From: Aggregatilineales bacterium | GTDB taxonomy: Bacteria; Chloroflexota; Anaerolineae; Aggregatilineales; Ch27 | Direction of reading: 5' to 3' | Length of the DNA stretch: 64,000 nucleotides | Assembly: GCA_029976005.1 (NCBI GenBank) | Contig: JARKOQ010000096.1 | Span: 1 to 64,000 of the forward strand | Shown here: piece after piece, positions 39,071-48,395 of the stretch | How the letters are laid out: each line of letters opens with the position of its first letter | Position numbering within the stretch: position 1 is the stretch's first letter | Made by a program: the position numbers and the translations under genes | The notes under the pieces: model-generated | The model's input: only the letters and a program-made list of their open reading frames with translations | What the model was told of the DNA's origin: nothing | Database searches by the model: none

Positions 39071-39490
39071 ATGGGCCGCGTCATCAATACCGATAACCCA
39101 GGCAAGGTTCGCAACCAGTTGATGCGCTCCTGCGCGGAACTGATGCGCCATTTGAGCCAGAAGCAAGCCATCGACGATGAATCCAAGGATATGGCCGCCA
39201 GTCTGGTCATGTGCCTGCGCGAGATCGAGCGTGGAATCGATGATTCGGCGGCCGTCTGGGAAAAGCGGGATTACTGGATCAAAGCCGAACAGCTTCGCCA
39301 GCGCTGGGACTGGGTGGCGTTTGCTGCGGATCAGTTGGAGAACATCCTGCGCAAGGAAGCCTGGGAGAAAATGCCGGAGTTCATGGTGAAGCTCTTCCCT
39401 CGCTTCGCCGACGTCAAGGTAACCCGTATCACGCGCTCCTCCGAGCTGTGGGAAGGCGCGTACGCGCAGTTCCTCAAACCCCAGCCGTGA
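39071..39490 (+). CDS. Conserved-looking small helical protein of unknown function
   Basis: A 139-residue soluble protein, predicted mostly helical. It has a basic N-terminus (MGRVINTDNPGKVRNQLM), then CAELMRHLSQKQAIDDESKD, IERGIDDSAAVWEKRDYWIKA with many charged and aromatic residues, and a Trp/Lys-rich helix EAWEKMPEFMVKLFPRF. There is no signal, TM segment or metal motif. I do not recognise the family. It is alone between its own promoter with a tandem repeat and a convergent LCP gene that starts on the next base. Confidence 0.75.
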   Translation: MGRVINTDNPGKVRNQLMRSCAELMRHLSQKQAIDDESKDMAASLVMCLREIERGIDDSAAVWEKRDYWIKAEQLRQRWDWVAFAADQLENILRKEAWEKMPEFMVKLFPRFADVKVTRITRSSELWEGAYAQFLKPQP

Positions 39491-40540
39491 TCAGTCGAAG
39501 CGCTCGGCTACCCAGGGATTGACCAGGACGTAATTGGGCACCGCGTTGCCATTCTCGGTGTAGAGAATCAGATCGCGGTTGACCACCATCCGGTCGATGT
39601 CGCCGCCCGCCCCATCCAACACCAGCGGCGGGGCCATGACGAGCAGATCGAGCAGGCTCAGGTCGGTATCGACGCCCTGCGAAAAAGCCTGAATCGCTCC
39701 GGGCAGCCGGGGCCACGTGACCGGGTTCAGCGCCGCCCGCAGGACCGCCGTCACCACCTGCTGCTGGCGTGCGGCGCGCTGGTAGTCGTCGTCGGCATGG
39801 CGCGTGCGCGCGTAGGCCAGCGCCCGCGCGCCGTCCATGTGCTGCCAGCCCGGCTGGAACTCGACAGTGATCGTCCCACCCGCCCCATCCGGGTATTCGT
39901 AATCAACAAGGAGGCGGGAGACTTCGATGTCGATCCCGCCCAGCGCATCGATAATCTGGACGAAGGCATCGAAGTTGATGCGCATGTAGCGATCGACGCC
40001 CACGCCGAAGTTCATCCCGACGGCTTCCTTGGCGAGACGCGGCCCCGATCCAGGCTCGGCCAGCTCGGCATCCCGGTTGATCGTGTTGATCCGCCACAGC
40101 CCCCACTCAGGCACTTCGATGAAGATGTCACGCGGGATAGAGAGGAGGCTGACCTGGAGCCCGCCCGGATTGATCCCCAGCAGCATGACGCTGTCGGTGC
40201 GCGCCTCGAACCCTTCGCCCTGGCGCGCGTCCATCCCCAGGATCAGCACGTCCAGCGGCGCGGGCGGGAGCACCAGATAGATCACCAGGCCGATCCCGAC
40301 CAGGAACACGGGAATCAGGGCGACAAGCACCGCGAGGCCGAAGACCCACACACACCCACCCCGTCTGCGGCGGGGCTGCCGCGTGGCTGGCGCGGTCGGC
40401 TGTGGCATGGGATAGATCACCGGACCCATCGGCTGGGTTGGTACCATCTGGGCGGGTTGGGTATGCTCCAGATTCGGAGTGAAAGGCTGGGTCGGGTCAT
40501 CAGGCGAAGGCGCCTGGCCCGGAGGGAAGGGCTGAGTCAT
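39491..40540 (-). CDS. LytR-CpsA-Psr (LCP) family protein
   Basis: A 349-residue membrane protein that should attach glycan polymers to peptidoglycan or a related wall lipid. The N-terminal 60 residues are Pro/Gln/Thr-rich and cytoplasmic, then a basic patch RQPRRRRGG, one TM helix (about 63-90) and the LCP domain with LDVLILGMDARQGEG (about 95-109), RTDSVMLLGINP, VSLLSIPRDIFIEVP and ALAYARTRHADDDYQRAARQQQ (split in motif, catalytic Arg/Asp). This gene ends directly against the 39490 stop of the gene on the other strand. Confidence 0.92.
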   Translation of the reverse strand: MTQPFPPGQAPSPDDPTQPFTPNLEHTQPAQMVPTQPMGPVIYPMPQPTAPATRQPRRRRGGCVWVFGLAVLVALIPVFLVGIGLVIYLVLPPAPLDVLILGMDARQGEGFEARTDSVMLLGINPGGLQVSLLSIPRDIFIEVPEWGLWRINTINRDAELAEPGSGPRLAKEAVGMNFGVGVDRYMRINFDAFVQIIDALGGIDIEVSRLLVDYEYPDGAGGTITVEFQPGWQHMDGARALAYARTRHADDDYQRAARQQQVVTAVLRAALNPVTWPRLPGAIQAFSQGVDTDLSLLDLLVMAPPLVLDGAGGDIDRMVVNRDLILYTENGNAVPNYVLVNPWVAERFD

Positions 40541-40627
40541 GGGCCTCGTTTCGCGTCACTTTCCGGTTCGGCAACCCCACGGAACAGGCCGCGCGATCCC
40601 CAGAACCTCGGTCAAAATGGTAATACC

Positions 40628-40656
40628 TTGACGAACGGGTGTCAATCCACTAGAAT
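40628..40656 (+). promoter_or_regulatory. Promoter of the ffh cluster
   Basis: TTGACG at 40628-40633, 17-bp spacer, TAGAAT at 40651-40656. Predicted start near 40663, 20 nt before ffh. Confidence 0.75.
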
Positions 40657-40683
40657 TTTACTCTGCCCAAGAAGGATTTGAGC

Positions 40684-42006
40684 ATGTTTGAGACCCTGAC
40701 CGACAGACTTCAGAACATCTTCGATCAACTCGGCCGCCACGGTAAGCTTACCGAGGAAGACGTCGATCGCGCCTTGCGCGAGGTTCGCCTTGCGCTGCTG
40801 GAAGCGGACGTCAACCTCAAGGTTGCCAAGGAGTTTATCAAGCGGGTGAAGGAGCGCGCCATCGGCGCGGAAGTCACCAAGAGCCTCACCCCGGCCCAGA
40901 TGGTCATCAAGATCGTCCATGAAGAACTGATCACCACCCTTGGCGAGGCTGGCCGCCTGAATCTGAGCGGGGCGTCTCCTCGTGTGATCATGCTGGTGGG
41001 GCTGCAAGGGTCGGGTAAAACCACCACCGCGGCCAAGCTGGCATTGCATCTGCGGCGTCAGGGCAGGCGACCCTTCATGATTGCGGCCGACACATACCGT
41101 CCAGCGGCCGTCGATCAGTTGGTGACGCTTGCCAAACAGGCCAACATCCCCTACTGGCAAGAAGGGACCACGGTCGCCCCACCGGAGATCTGCAAGCACG
41201 GCCTGGCTGAAGCCAAAAAGCAGGATGCATCCGTCGTCCTGATCGACACCGCCGGCCGCCTCCAGATCGACGACACGATGATGCGCGAGCTTCAGGCCAT
41301 CAAGGAACTCACCGCCCCGGCCGATATTCTGCTGGTGGCGGACTCGATGACCGGCCAGGAAGCCGTGCGCATCGCCGAGGGCTTCAACGAAAAGGTCGGC
41401 CTGACCGGCCTGATCCTGACCAAGGTCGACGGTGATGCTCGTGGCGGCGCGGCGATCTCGATGCGCGAAGTCACCGGGGTGCCGATCAAGTTCCTGGCTA
41501 CCGGTGAAAAGCTCGACGCGCTGGAAGTCTTCTATCCCGAACGGCTGGCTTCGCGTATTCTGGGCATGGGCGATATGCTCAGCCTGATCGAAAAAGCGGA
41601 GTCCACCTTCGATCAGAAGGAAGCAGAAAAACTCCAGCGCAAAATGATGCGCAACGAGTTCACGCTGGAGGACTTCCTGCAGCAGATGCAGCAGGTTAAG
41701 CGGATGGGGCCTATCGCCCAGATCCTCGACATGATCCCCGGCATGGGACGGCTCAGCAAGGAAGTCGACCTGTCCGGCGCGGACGATCAGTTCCGCCGTG
41801 TCGAAGCGATCATCCGCTCGATGACGCCGCAGGAGCGCCGCAATCCACGCATCCTGAACGCCAGCCGCAAGCGCCGGATCGCAGCCGGCAGCGGCACCGA
41901 GGTTCAGGACGTCAACACACTCTTGAAACAATTCCGAGACATGCAGCGCCTCATGCAGCAGATCGGCAAGGGACGCCTACCGCGTCTGCCCGGTCTGACC
42001 CGATAA
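40684..42006 (+). CDS. ffh: Signal recognition particle protein Ffh (SRP54)
   Basis: GTPase that recognises signal sequences on ribosomes and delivers them to FtsY. The 440-residue protein has the N helical domain, the G domain with GLQGSGKTTTAAKLALHL (about 105-122), DTAGRLQ, TKVDGDARGGAAIS, and the Met-rich M domain with MMRNEFTLEDFLQQMQQV and DMIPGMG that bind SRP RNA and signal peptides. ATG 40684 has AAGGA upstream. It heads the cluster with rpsP, khpA and rimM, a common bacterial order. Confidence 0.97.
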   Translation: MFETLTDRLQNIFDQLGRHGKLTEEDVDRALREVRLALLEADVNLKVAKEFIKRVKERAIGAEVTKSLTPAQMVIKIVHEELITTLGEAGRLNLSGASPRVIMLVGLQGSGKTTTAAKLALHLRRQGRRPFMIAADTYRPAAVDQLVTLAKQANIPYWQEGTTVAPPEICKHGLAEAKKQDASVVLIDTAGRLQIDDTMMRELQAIKELTAPADILLVADSMTGQEAVRIAEGFNEKVGLTGLILTKVDGDARGGAAISMREVTGVPIKFLATGEKLDALEVFYPERLASRILGMGDMLSLIEKAESTFDQKEAEKLQRKMMRNEFTLEDFLQQMQQVKRMGPIAQILDMIPGMGRLSKEVDLSGADDQFRRVEAIIRSMTPQERRNPRILNASRKRRIAAGSGTEVQDVNTLLKQFRDMQRLMQQIGKGRLPRLPGLTR

Positions 42007-42036
42007 GGCGCTTGAAAAAGGAGCAAGTAACCCCAG

Positions 42037-42426
42037 ATGGTTCGCATTCGTCTTCGTCGCGTTGGTTTGAAGAGACAGCCCAGCTACCGTATCGTCGTGG
42101 CCGATTCCCGCAGCCCGCGGGATGGCCGCTACATCGAAATCATCGGCTTCTACAATCCGCGCACCGAACCCGCCACGATGGACGTGGTCGAGGATCGCGC
42201 GCTGTACTGGCTGAACAACGGGGCACAGCCCAGCGAAACCGTGAACTACATCCTCAAGGCGACCGGCACGCTGGACCGGCTGGCCCGCCTCAAGCAAGGT
42301 GAGGCCCTGGACAAGCTGGTGGCCGAAGCCGAAGCCCAGGTGGCTTCCCGCGCCCCCATCAGCCCCAAGACCCGCTATCCTGTCAAGGCCAAGAAGCAGA
42401 AAGCCGCTGAAAAAGACGCCGAATAA
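42037..42426 (+). CDS. rpsP: Ribosomal protein S16
   Basis: A 129-residue 30S assembly protein with the start MVRIRLRRVGLKRQPSYRIV and GRYIEIIGFYNPR. It is longer than the usual 80-90 residues: the C-terminal 45 residues are an Ala/Lys-rich tail. It lies 30 bases after ffh. Confidence 0.96.
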   Translation: MVRIRLRRVGLKRQPSYRIVVADSRSPRDGRYIEIIGFYNPRTEPATMDVVEDRALYWLNNGAQPSETVNYILKATGTLDRLARLKQGEALDKLVAEAEAQVASRAPISPKTRYPVKAKKQKAAEKDAE

Positions 42427-42519
42427 CCGGCGCGCTGATGCCGGGGCCGGGCAGGGAAGCCGCACCCCCTGCCCGGCCCTACCTCCATTTGGCTTCCCAG
42501 GCAGAGATAGGAGACGGTG

Positions 42520-42747
42520 ATGAAAGAGTTGATCGAATACGTCGCGAAGTCTCTGGTGGATGATCCTTCCCAGGTCGAGGTCACCGAAACCGTGACCGGC
42601 GGCGCGGTCGTGCTGGAGTTGAAAGTCGCCCCGGAAGACATGGGCCGGGTGATCGGCCGGAACGGGCGCGTGGCAAATGCCCTGCGCACCTTGCTGCGCG
42701 TGCTCTCCACCAAAGAGGGCAAGCGCGTTACTCTGGAAATCCTCTAG
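42520..42747 (+). CDS. khpA: KH-domain RNA-binding protein KhpA
   Basis: A 75-residue single KH domain with the RNA-binding GxxG loop as VIGRNGRVANALRTLL (about 47-62). It is usually found between rpsP and rimM, as here. It probably binds structured RNA with KhpB or ribosomes. ATG 42520 has AGGAG at about 42505; an in-frame GTG sits just before it at 42517 and is too close to the site. Confidence 0.93.
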   Translation: MKELIEYVAKSLVDDPSQVEVTETVTGGAVVLELKVAPEDMGRVIGRNGRVANALRTLLRVLSTKEGKRVTLEIL

Positions 42748-42762
42748 ACTGCCTTCATCCTC

Positions 42763-43347
42763 ATGCCCAGATCACAGCCAGCCAAACCTGATTCTTCCGG
42801 GGAGGGACGCCGTCCCTCCTCGAATCCAGCCTTCCTCGTCCTGGGCCAGATCACCCGCCCGCACGGCATCCGGGGCGAACTGCGCGTCCTTTTCTCGACG
42901 GCCTTTCCCGATCGGGTCAGCGAACTGGAGACCGTTTATGTCGGCCGCGACCCCTACGATCCCGCGACGGCCCAACCCTACGAACTGATCAGCTCGCGCC
43001 GCCACCAGGATACCCTGCTCGTGCGGCTTGCGGGCATCGACTCGCGTGAAGCCGCCGACGCCATGCGCGACAAGCTCCTGCTGGTTGCCCTGGAAGACGC
43101 GGTGCCCCTCGAAGAGGGCGAGTACTACCTCTTCCAGATCATCGGCGCTCAGGTCGTGACCACCGAAGGCGAAGAACTGGGCCGCGTCGCCGAAGTGCTG
43201 GAGACCGGAGCCAACGATGTGATCGTCGTGCGCGGCGGTCTTCGGGGAGAAATCCTCCTGCCGGATATCCCCGAAGTCATCCTTAAAGTGGACATCGAGC
43301 ACGCCAGAGTCACCGTCGCCCTGCTGCCCGGCTTGCTTTCGGACTGA
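42763..43347 (+). CDS. rimM: Ribosome maturation factor RimM
   Basis: Binds S19 and helps 16S rRNA 3' domain maturation. The 194-residue protein has a 25-residue Pro/Ser-rich N-terminal extension, then the RimM domain (GQITRPHGIRGELRVLFST, about 28-46) and the C-terminal PRC barrel with EEGEYYLFQIIGAQVVT and LLPDIPEVILKVDIE. It is 15 bases after khpA. Confidence 0.95.
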   Translation: MPRSQPAKPDSSGEGRRPSSNPAFLVLGQITRPHGIRGELRVLFSTAFPDRVSELETVYVGRDPYDPATAQPYELISSRRHQDTLLVRLAGIDSREAADAMRDKLLLVALEDAVPLEEGEYYLFQIIGAQVVTTEGEELGRVAEVLETGANDVIVVRGGLRGEILLPDIPEVILKVDIEHARVTVALLPGLLSD

Positions 43348-43367
43348 CTTTCTCCATTCTCCGCGTC

Positions 43368-43396
43368 TTGACAGCCCCTATCCCGCCTGCTATGCT
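43368..43396 (+). promoter_or_regulatory. Promoter of dprA
   Basis: TTGACA at 43368-43373, 17-bp spacer and TATGCT at 43391-43396. Predicted start near 43403, giving a short leader to the TTG at 43426. Confidence 0.75.
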
Positions 43397-43425
43397 GTCT
43401 GCCCAGTCTACCAGAGGGGGACGGA

Positions 43426-44541
43426 TTGAGCGGGCGCAGGTACTGGCTGGGATTCAACCATGTCGCCGGGGTCGGACCGCTCCGGCTGGCCCGGCTGCGC
43501 GAGGTTTTCGGCTCGTTGCAGGCCGCCTGGGAAGCCAACGCGGATGCCCTGCGCCGGGCGGGTCTGGACAGCCGTACCGTCGACAATCTCCTTGAAACGC
43601 GCCGCAGCCTGGACCTGGATGCCGTCCAGCGCCGTTTGGATGACCTGGGAGCCGCTTTTCTGACCCTGGAAGACCCGGATTATCCCGCCCTGCTCCGCGA
43701 GCTTCCCGACGCGCCCCCCGTACTGTACGTGCGCGGTTCGCTTAGCGCCAGCGATCGCTGGGCGGTCGCCATCGTGGGCACGCGCAAGGCGGGCAACTAC
43801 GGCCTGGACATGGCTTTCCAGCTCGGCGCCGATCTGGCGCGGGAAGGCATCGCCGTGATCAGCGGGCTGGCCCTGGGCATCGACGCGGCGGCCCACAAAG
43901 GGGCGCTGGAGGGCGGCGGCCGCACGATCGCCGTGCTACCCTGTGGGATCGACTCGGTCTACCCACCGGATCACCGTGGATTGGCCAGAGCCATCGCCGA
44001 TCACGGCGCGCTGGTGACGGAGTTTCCGCCGGACACCCAGGCCGAGGTCAAGAACTTTCCGGCGCGCAACCGCCTGATCAGCGGGCTGGCGCTGGGTGTG
44101 ATCGTGGTCGAAGCGCCGCTCAAAAGCGGCGCGTTGCTGACCGCCGACAGTGCCAGTGAGCAGGGCCGTGAGGTCTTCGCCGTACCCGGACCGGCCACGT
44201 CGACCGCCAGCAAAGGCTCCAATCGTCTGATTCAGGATGGCGCGAAGCTCATCCTGAGCGTCGATGATGTGCTGGCTGAATTGAATCTGACCCGGGACGG
44301 AAGCGAGACACGCGCCGCCGTGCAGGAGATCGTCCCGGAAAACGACACGGAGCGCGCCATCCTGGCCTGTCTGGGAGAGGAAGCGCGCCATATCGACGAG
44401 GTCTGCCGGGCCAGCGGGCTGCCCATCAGTACAGTCAGCAGCGCCCTGGCGCTGATGGAACTGAAAGGACTCGTCCGCCAGATGGGCGGGATGCAGTACA
44501 GCCTGAACCGGGGCCGTGGCACCCCTTATACTTTGGATTGA
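43426..44541 (+). CDS. dprA: DNA processing protein DprA
   Basis: Loads RecA on incoming single-stranded DNA in transformation. The 371-residue protein has an N-terminal SAM-like domain (about 1-70), the Rossmann DprA domain with GTRKAGNYGLDMAF, ISGLALGIDAAAHKGAL, FPARNRLISGLALG and SGALLTADSASEQGREVF, and a C-terminal winged-helix domain (EEARHIDEVCRASGLP). The start codon is a TTG at 43426 behind AGAGGGGG. Its promoter at 43368-43396 is independent of the rimM cluster. Confidence 0.94.
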   Translation: MSGRRYWLGFNHVAGVGPLRLARLREVFGSLQAAWEANADALRRAGLDSRTVDNLLETRRSLDLDAVQRRLDDLGAAFLTLEDPDYPALLRELPDAPPVLYVRGSLSASDRWAVAIVGTRKAGNYGLDMAFQLGADLAREGIAVISGLALGIDAAAHKGALEGGGRTIAVLPCGIDSVYPPDHRGLARAIADHGALVTEFPPDTQAEVKNFPARNRLISGLALGVIVVEAPLKSGALLTADSASEQGREVFAVPGPATSTASKGSNRLIQDGAKLILSVDDVLAELNLTRDGSETRAAVQEIVPENDTERAILACLGEEARHIDEVCRASGLPISTVSSALALMELKGLVRQMGGMQYSLNRGRGTPYTLD

Positions 44542-44575
44542 CCCGCGGCCCTGGGCCGTATACGAGTGAGTGGTG

Positions 44576-45673
44576 ATGACGTCTTCATTGGAACACTATT
44601 ACGCTTTGATCATGGCGGGCGGCGGCGGCACGCGGTTGTGGCCACTAAGCCGCCAGTCCCAGCCCAAACAGATGCTGCGTCTGATCGGCCCGGACACGAT
44701 GTACCAGATGACCATCCGCCGGCTGTATCCCCTGCTTGCCCCGGATCACATCTACGTGATTACCGGGCAGGATCAGGTGGAAAGCCTGCAAGCCCAGGTC
44801 CCGGAGATTCCGGCGCAGAACTTCATCATCGAGCCGTTTGGCAAGAACAGCGGCCCCGCCGCCGGGTTGGGCACCCTGGTCATCCACCAGCGCGATCCCC
44901 AGGCCCTGATCGCCACCCTGTCCGCCGACCACTACGTCGCCGATACGGAGCAGTTCCGGAAGGTGCTGGTCAGCGCGCATGAGCTGGCTTCCGAAGGGCT
45001 GTTCGCCACCCTGGGGATCACGGCCTCGCGCCCGGCCGTCCAGTTTGGCTACATCAAGCGCGGCGAATCGCTGGGCAGGCGCAACGATCTGGAATGCTTC
45101 AAGGCTGTGAGCTTCACGGAAAAACCCGATCTGGAACGGGCCCAGGAATTCGTCCGTTCGGGGTTGTATAGCTGGAACAGCGGCATGTTCATCTGGGCGG
45201 CCGAGGCCGTGCTGGCCGAGTTCGAGCGGCAGCAGCCCGCCATCCACCGGCTGCTGTTGGAGATCGCCCAGTACATTGGCGCGCCTGATTTCACCGCGCG
45301 GATCACGCCGCTCTGGCAGAAAATGCCCAACATCTCGCTCGATTACGCCATCATGGAAGACGCGCCGGAAATCGCGGTCATCCCGGTCGACATCGGCTGG
45401 AGCGACATTGGCAGCTGGGACATGCTGCTCGACCTGCTGGAGGGCGACGCAGCCGGGAACGTGCTCCTGAGTGAAAGCGCCCAGGAACCCATCCTGATCG
45501 ACACCCGCCGCACCCTGGTCGCCAGCGACCGATTGATTGTGACCATTGGCGTCGAAGACATGATCGTTGTCGAAACCGACGACGTGATCCTGGTCTGCCA
45601 CCGCAACCGCTCGCAGGACGTCCGTGAAGTCGTGCGCCGTCTGCGCGAGCGCGGCGCAGACGCTTATCTGTAA
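44576..45673 (+). CDS. Mannose-1-phosphate guanylyltransferase
   Basis: Makes GDP-mannose from mannose-1-phosphate and GTP. The 365-residue protein has the pyrophosphorylase loop YALIMAGGGGTRLWPLSR (about 8-25) followed by KQMLRLIG, the FIIEPFGKNSGPAA segment, GYIKRGESL and the FTEKPDLERA motif near residue 178. There is no C-terminal isomerase domain, so it is a monofunctional type I enzyme. GTG and ATG codons cluster at 44570-44576; I chose ATG 44576. It suits supply of mannose for the GT4 enzyme or S-layer glycosylation. Confidence 0.9.
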   Translation: MTSSLEHYYALIMAGGGGTRLWPLSRQSQPKQMLRLIGPDTMYQMTIRRLYPLLAPDHIYVITGQDQVESLQAQVPEIPAQNFIIEPFGKNSGPAAGLGTLVIHQRDPQALIATLSADHYVADTEQFRKVLVSAHELASEGLFATLGITASRPAVQFGYIKRGESLGRRNDLECFKAVSFTEKPDLERAQEFVRSGLYSWNSGMFIWAAEAVLAEFERQQPAIHRLLLEIAQYIGAPDFTARITPLWQKMPNISLDYAIMEDAPEIAVIPVDIGWSDIGSWDMLLDLLEGDAAGNVLLSESAQEPILIDTRRTLVASDRLIVTIGVEDMIVVETDDVILVCHRNRSQDVREVVRRLRERGADAYL

Positions 45674-45702
45674 ATCCGTAGTCTCGAAAGTCGCAGGTTG
45701 CT

Positions 45703-48168
45703 ATGACTGATACCCTCCAGGCCTATTGCGTCAAGTGCCGCGAAAAGCGCGACATGACCGCCCCGGCCGCCGTCTACACCGAGTCGGGCACGCCCGGAAC
45801 GCGCGGCACGTGCCCGGTATGCGGCACCACCCTGTTCCGGATGGGCCGCACCCAGGAACACGACTCGCTTCCCAAACCAGAAACGGTCAAGGCTCCGAAG
45901 CGCGCGAAGGCCAAACCGGCCGCCAGGACCAAAGCCAAGAAGCCCGCCGGGAGCAAGAAAGCCGCCGGCAAGACAGCCAGGACGGCCAAAACAGCCAAAA
46001 CCGGTCCGGCGGACAAGGGCCAGCATCACGGCCGCCTGGTGATCGTCGAGTCGCCGGCCAAGGCGCGCACCGTCCAGCGCTTCCTGGGCAAGAAGTACGT
46101 GGTCAAGGCTTCTATCGGCCACGTGCGCGACCTGCTGCGCTCCAAGCTCTCGGTCGACGTGGAGCATGATTTCCAGCCGCAGTACCGGGTGCCCAACGAA
46201 AAGCGCGGAGTCGTCAAGGAAATCAAGGAAGCGGCCGCGCGCGCCAGCGAGATTTACCTGGCGACCGACCCCGACCGCGAGGGCGAGGCGATCGCCTGGC
46301 ACCTGATGGCCGCCGCCGACATCGACGAATCGCGCGTCCGCCGGGTCGTCTTCCACGAGATCACCGAGGAAGCGATCCAGGAAGCCTTCGCTCACCCGCA
46401 CCACGTGAACATGTCCCTGGTCAACGCCCAGCAGACGCGCCGCATCCTCGACCGGCTGGTGGGCTACAACATCACCGAGTTGCTCTGGGAGAAAGTGCGC
46501 AACCGGCTGTCCGCCGGGCGCGTGCAGAGCGTGGCTCTGCGCATGGTGGTCGACCGCGAGCGCGAGATTCGCACCTTCGTGCCGGTCGAATACTGGACCA
46601 TCCAGGCCGAGCTGGCCAAACAGGTGGAGAACGGCCGGAACGCCTCCAATTTCGTCGCGACGCTGATCAAAATCCGCGACGAGGACGCCGATCTGCATAC
46701 CGAAGCCGAGGTCATGCCGCACACCCTCGTCCTGGAGAACAGCGACTACCGGGTCGAGGAAGTCAGGCGCGGCACGCGCCAGCGGCGTCCGGCTCCGCCC
46801 TTCACCACCAGCACGCTCCAGCAAGAAGCCTCGCGCACCCTGAACTTCAATGCGCGCCGGACGATGCGCGTGGCGCAGCAGTTGTACGAAGGCATCGATA
46901 CCGGCGAAGGCCAGATCGGTCTGATCACCTACATGCGAACCGACAGCACGGCCATCGCCAAAGAGGCCCAGACCAAGGCCCACGAGTTTATCGTCGCCAA
47001 CTACGGCAAGGACTTCGCCCCCGCGCGGCCCCCGGTCTACAAGACCCAGTCCAAGACCGCCCAGGAAGCGCACGAGGCCATCCGGCCGACCAGCATCGAT
47101 CGCACGCCGGAAAGCCTCCAGCACCTCAACCGGGATCAGCTCCGGCTGTACACCCTGATCTGGCAGCGCTTTGTCGCCAGCCAGATGGCCAACGCCGTCT
47201 ATACCACCATGCGCGTCGACATCCGGGCCGGGGAGCCGGGCAGCGGGGCCGAGCCGTACCTGTTCCGGGTAGCGGGCAGCCTGATCAAGTTCCCCGGCTT
47301 CCTGCGCGTCTACGAGGAATCGCACGACATCGACGAAGCGCCCGACGAGGACACCGGCCGCATCCTGCCCGACCTGACGGCCGGGGAGATGCTGCGCCTG
47401 ATCCAGGTCTTGCCCCGCCAGCACTTCACCCAGCCGCCGCCCCGCTATACCGAGGCCACGCTGGTCAAGGCCCTGGAGGAGAACGGGATCGGCCGGCCGA
47501 GCACCTACGCCCCCACCGTCGCCGTGATCCAGAACCGGGACTACGTCAGCCGCGACGGGCGCTATCTGGTTCCCTCGGAGACGGGCGAGATCGTCAACGA
47601 TCTGCTGGTCACGTACTTCCCGGACATTCTGAGCTACAGCTTCACGGCCGATCTGGAAGATCAGCTCGACCACGTGGCCGAGGGCCGCGAGGAATGGGTG
47701 CCCTTCCTGGCGAAGTTCTACGGCCCCTTCGAGAGCCAGCTCAAGCACGCCCGCGCCCAGTTGCCCTCGCAGCGCCAGCAAGAGCACATCGGCCGCGCCT
47801 GCCCAACCTGCGGCAATCCGCTGGTCATGCGCTACGGGCGCTTTGGCAAGTTCATCGGCTGCTCCACCTACCCGGAGTGCAAGTACACCGAACCCTGGCT
47901 GGACAAGATCGGCGTGGCCTGTCCGCGCTGTGGGGGCGACCTGGTGGAAAAGCGCACCCAGCGCGGCCGGACCTTCTATGGCTGCTCCAACTATCCAGCC
48001 TGCGAGTTCACCTCGTGGAAGCGGCCGCTGAGCGCACCCTGCCCCAACTGCGGCGGGCTGCTGGTGGAGCACAACCGCACCAAGGCCCAATGCCTGACGT
48101 GCAGTGGGATTTTCGAGCGAGATGAGTTCCCGGATGCCATGCCCGAATCGGCGTCCGATCTGGATTAA
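45703..48168 (+). CDS. topA: DNA topoisomerase I with N-terminal DUF5679-like zinc ribbon and basic linker
   Basis: Relaxes negatively supercoiled DNA. The 821-residue protein has an added N-terminal domain (residues 1-52, Cys9, Cys12, Cys37, Cys40) like DUF5679, then a Lys/Ala-rich histone-tail-like linker (about 60-108, KKPAGSKKAAGK). The core starts LVIVESPAKARTVQRFLG (Toprim, about 112-129), has DPDREGEAIAWHL and the active Tyr in GLITYMRTDSTAIA. The C-terminus has three four-Cys zinc ribbons (CPTCGNP to CKYTEP, CPRCGGD to CEF, CPNCGGL to CSG). It is 29 bases downstream of the guanylyltransferase. Confidence 0.95.
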   Translation: MTDTLQAYCVKCREKRDMTAPAAVYTESGTPGTRGTCPVCGTTLFRMGRTQEHDSLPKPETVKAPKRAKAKPAARTKAKKPAGSKKAAGKTARTAKTAKTGPADKGQHHGRLVIVESPAKARTVQRFLGKKYVVKASIGHVRDLLRSKLSVDVEHDFQPQYRVPNEKRGVVKEIKEAAARASEIYLATDPDREGEAIAWHLMAAADIDESRVRRVVFHEITEEAIQEAFAHPHHVNMSLVNAQQTRRILDRLVGYNITELLWEKVRNRLSAGRVQSVALRMVVDREREIRTFVPVEYWTIQAELAKQVENGRNASNFVATLIKIRDEDADLHTEAEVMPHTLVLENSDYRVEEVRRGTRQRRPAPPFTTSTLQQEASRTLNFNARRTMRVAQQLYEGIDTGEGQIGLITYMRTDSTAIAKEAQTKAHEFIVANYGKDFAPARPPVYKTQSKTAQEAHEAIRPTSIDRTPESLQHLNRDQLRLYTLIWQRFVASQMANAVYTTMRVDIRAGEPGSGAEPYLFRVAGSLIKFPGFLRVYEESHDIDEAPDEDTGRILPDLTAGEMLRLIQVLPRQHFTQPPPRYTEATLVKALEENGIGRPSTYAPTVAVIQNRDYVSRDGRYLVPSETGEIVNDLLVTYFPDILSYSFTADLEDQLDHVAEGREEWVPFLAKFYGPFESQLKHARAQLPSQRQQEHIGRACPTCGNPLVMRYGRFGKFIGCSTYPECKYTEPWLDKIGVACPRCGGDLVEKRTQRGRTFYGCSNYPACEFTSWKRPLSAPCPNCGGLLVEHNRTKAQCLTCSGIFERDEFPDAMPESASDLD

Positions 48169-48176
48169 GGCCCCCG

Positions 48177-48215
48177 GCAAGCGGCAGGCTTCCTCCTCTG
48201 GAGCCTGCCGCTTGC
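48177..48215 (+). terminator. Hairpin after topA
   Basis: A perfect 14-bp inverted repeat (GCAAGCGGCAGGCT at 48177-48190, partner at 48202-48215), 8 bases after the stop. The T run is missing. Confidence 0.5.
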
Positions 48216-48264
48216 GTTAAGCTGAATTTGATATATATTCGAACCAGCGTGGCGCCCACTGCAT

Positions 48265-48293
48265 TTGTCCACAACTTAAGACTTCTGTAGAAT
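48265..48293 (+). promoter_or_regulatory. Promoter of the two-TM conserved protein
   Basis: TTGTCC at 48265-48270, a 17-bp spacer and TAGAAT at 48288-48293. The start would be near 48300, with a leader of about 96 nt before ATG 48396. Confidence 0.5.
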
Positions 48294-48395
48294 AGGTTTA
48301 TTGTAGAGCACCGTAGCGGGGCTATGCTCCAGCAGACGAAGCGTGCAAGAGGATAGGCGCTCACAGGCGTTACCTGCCAAGAAAGGTCAAGTTCT

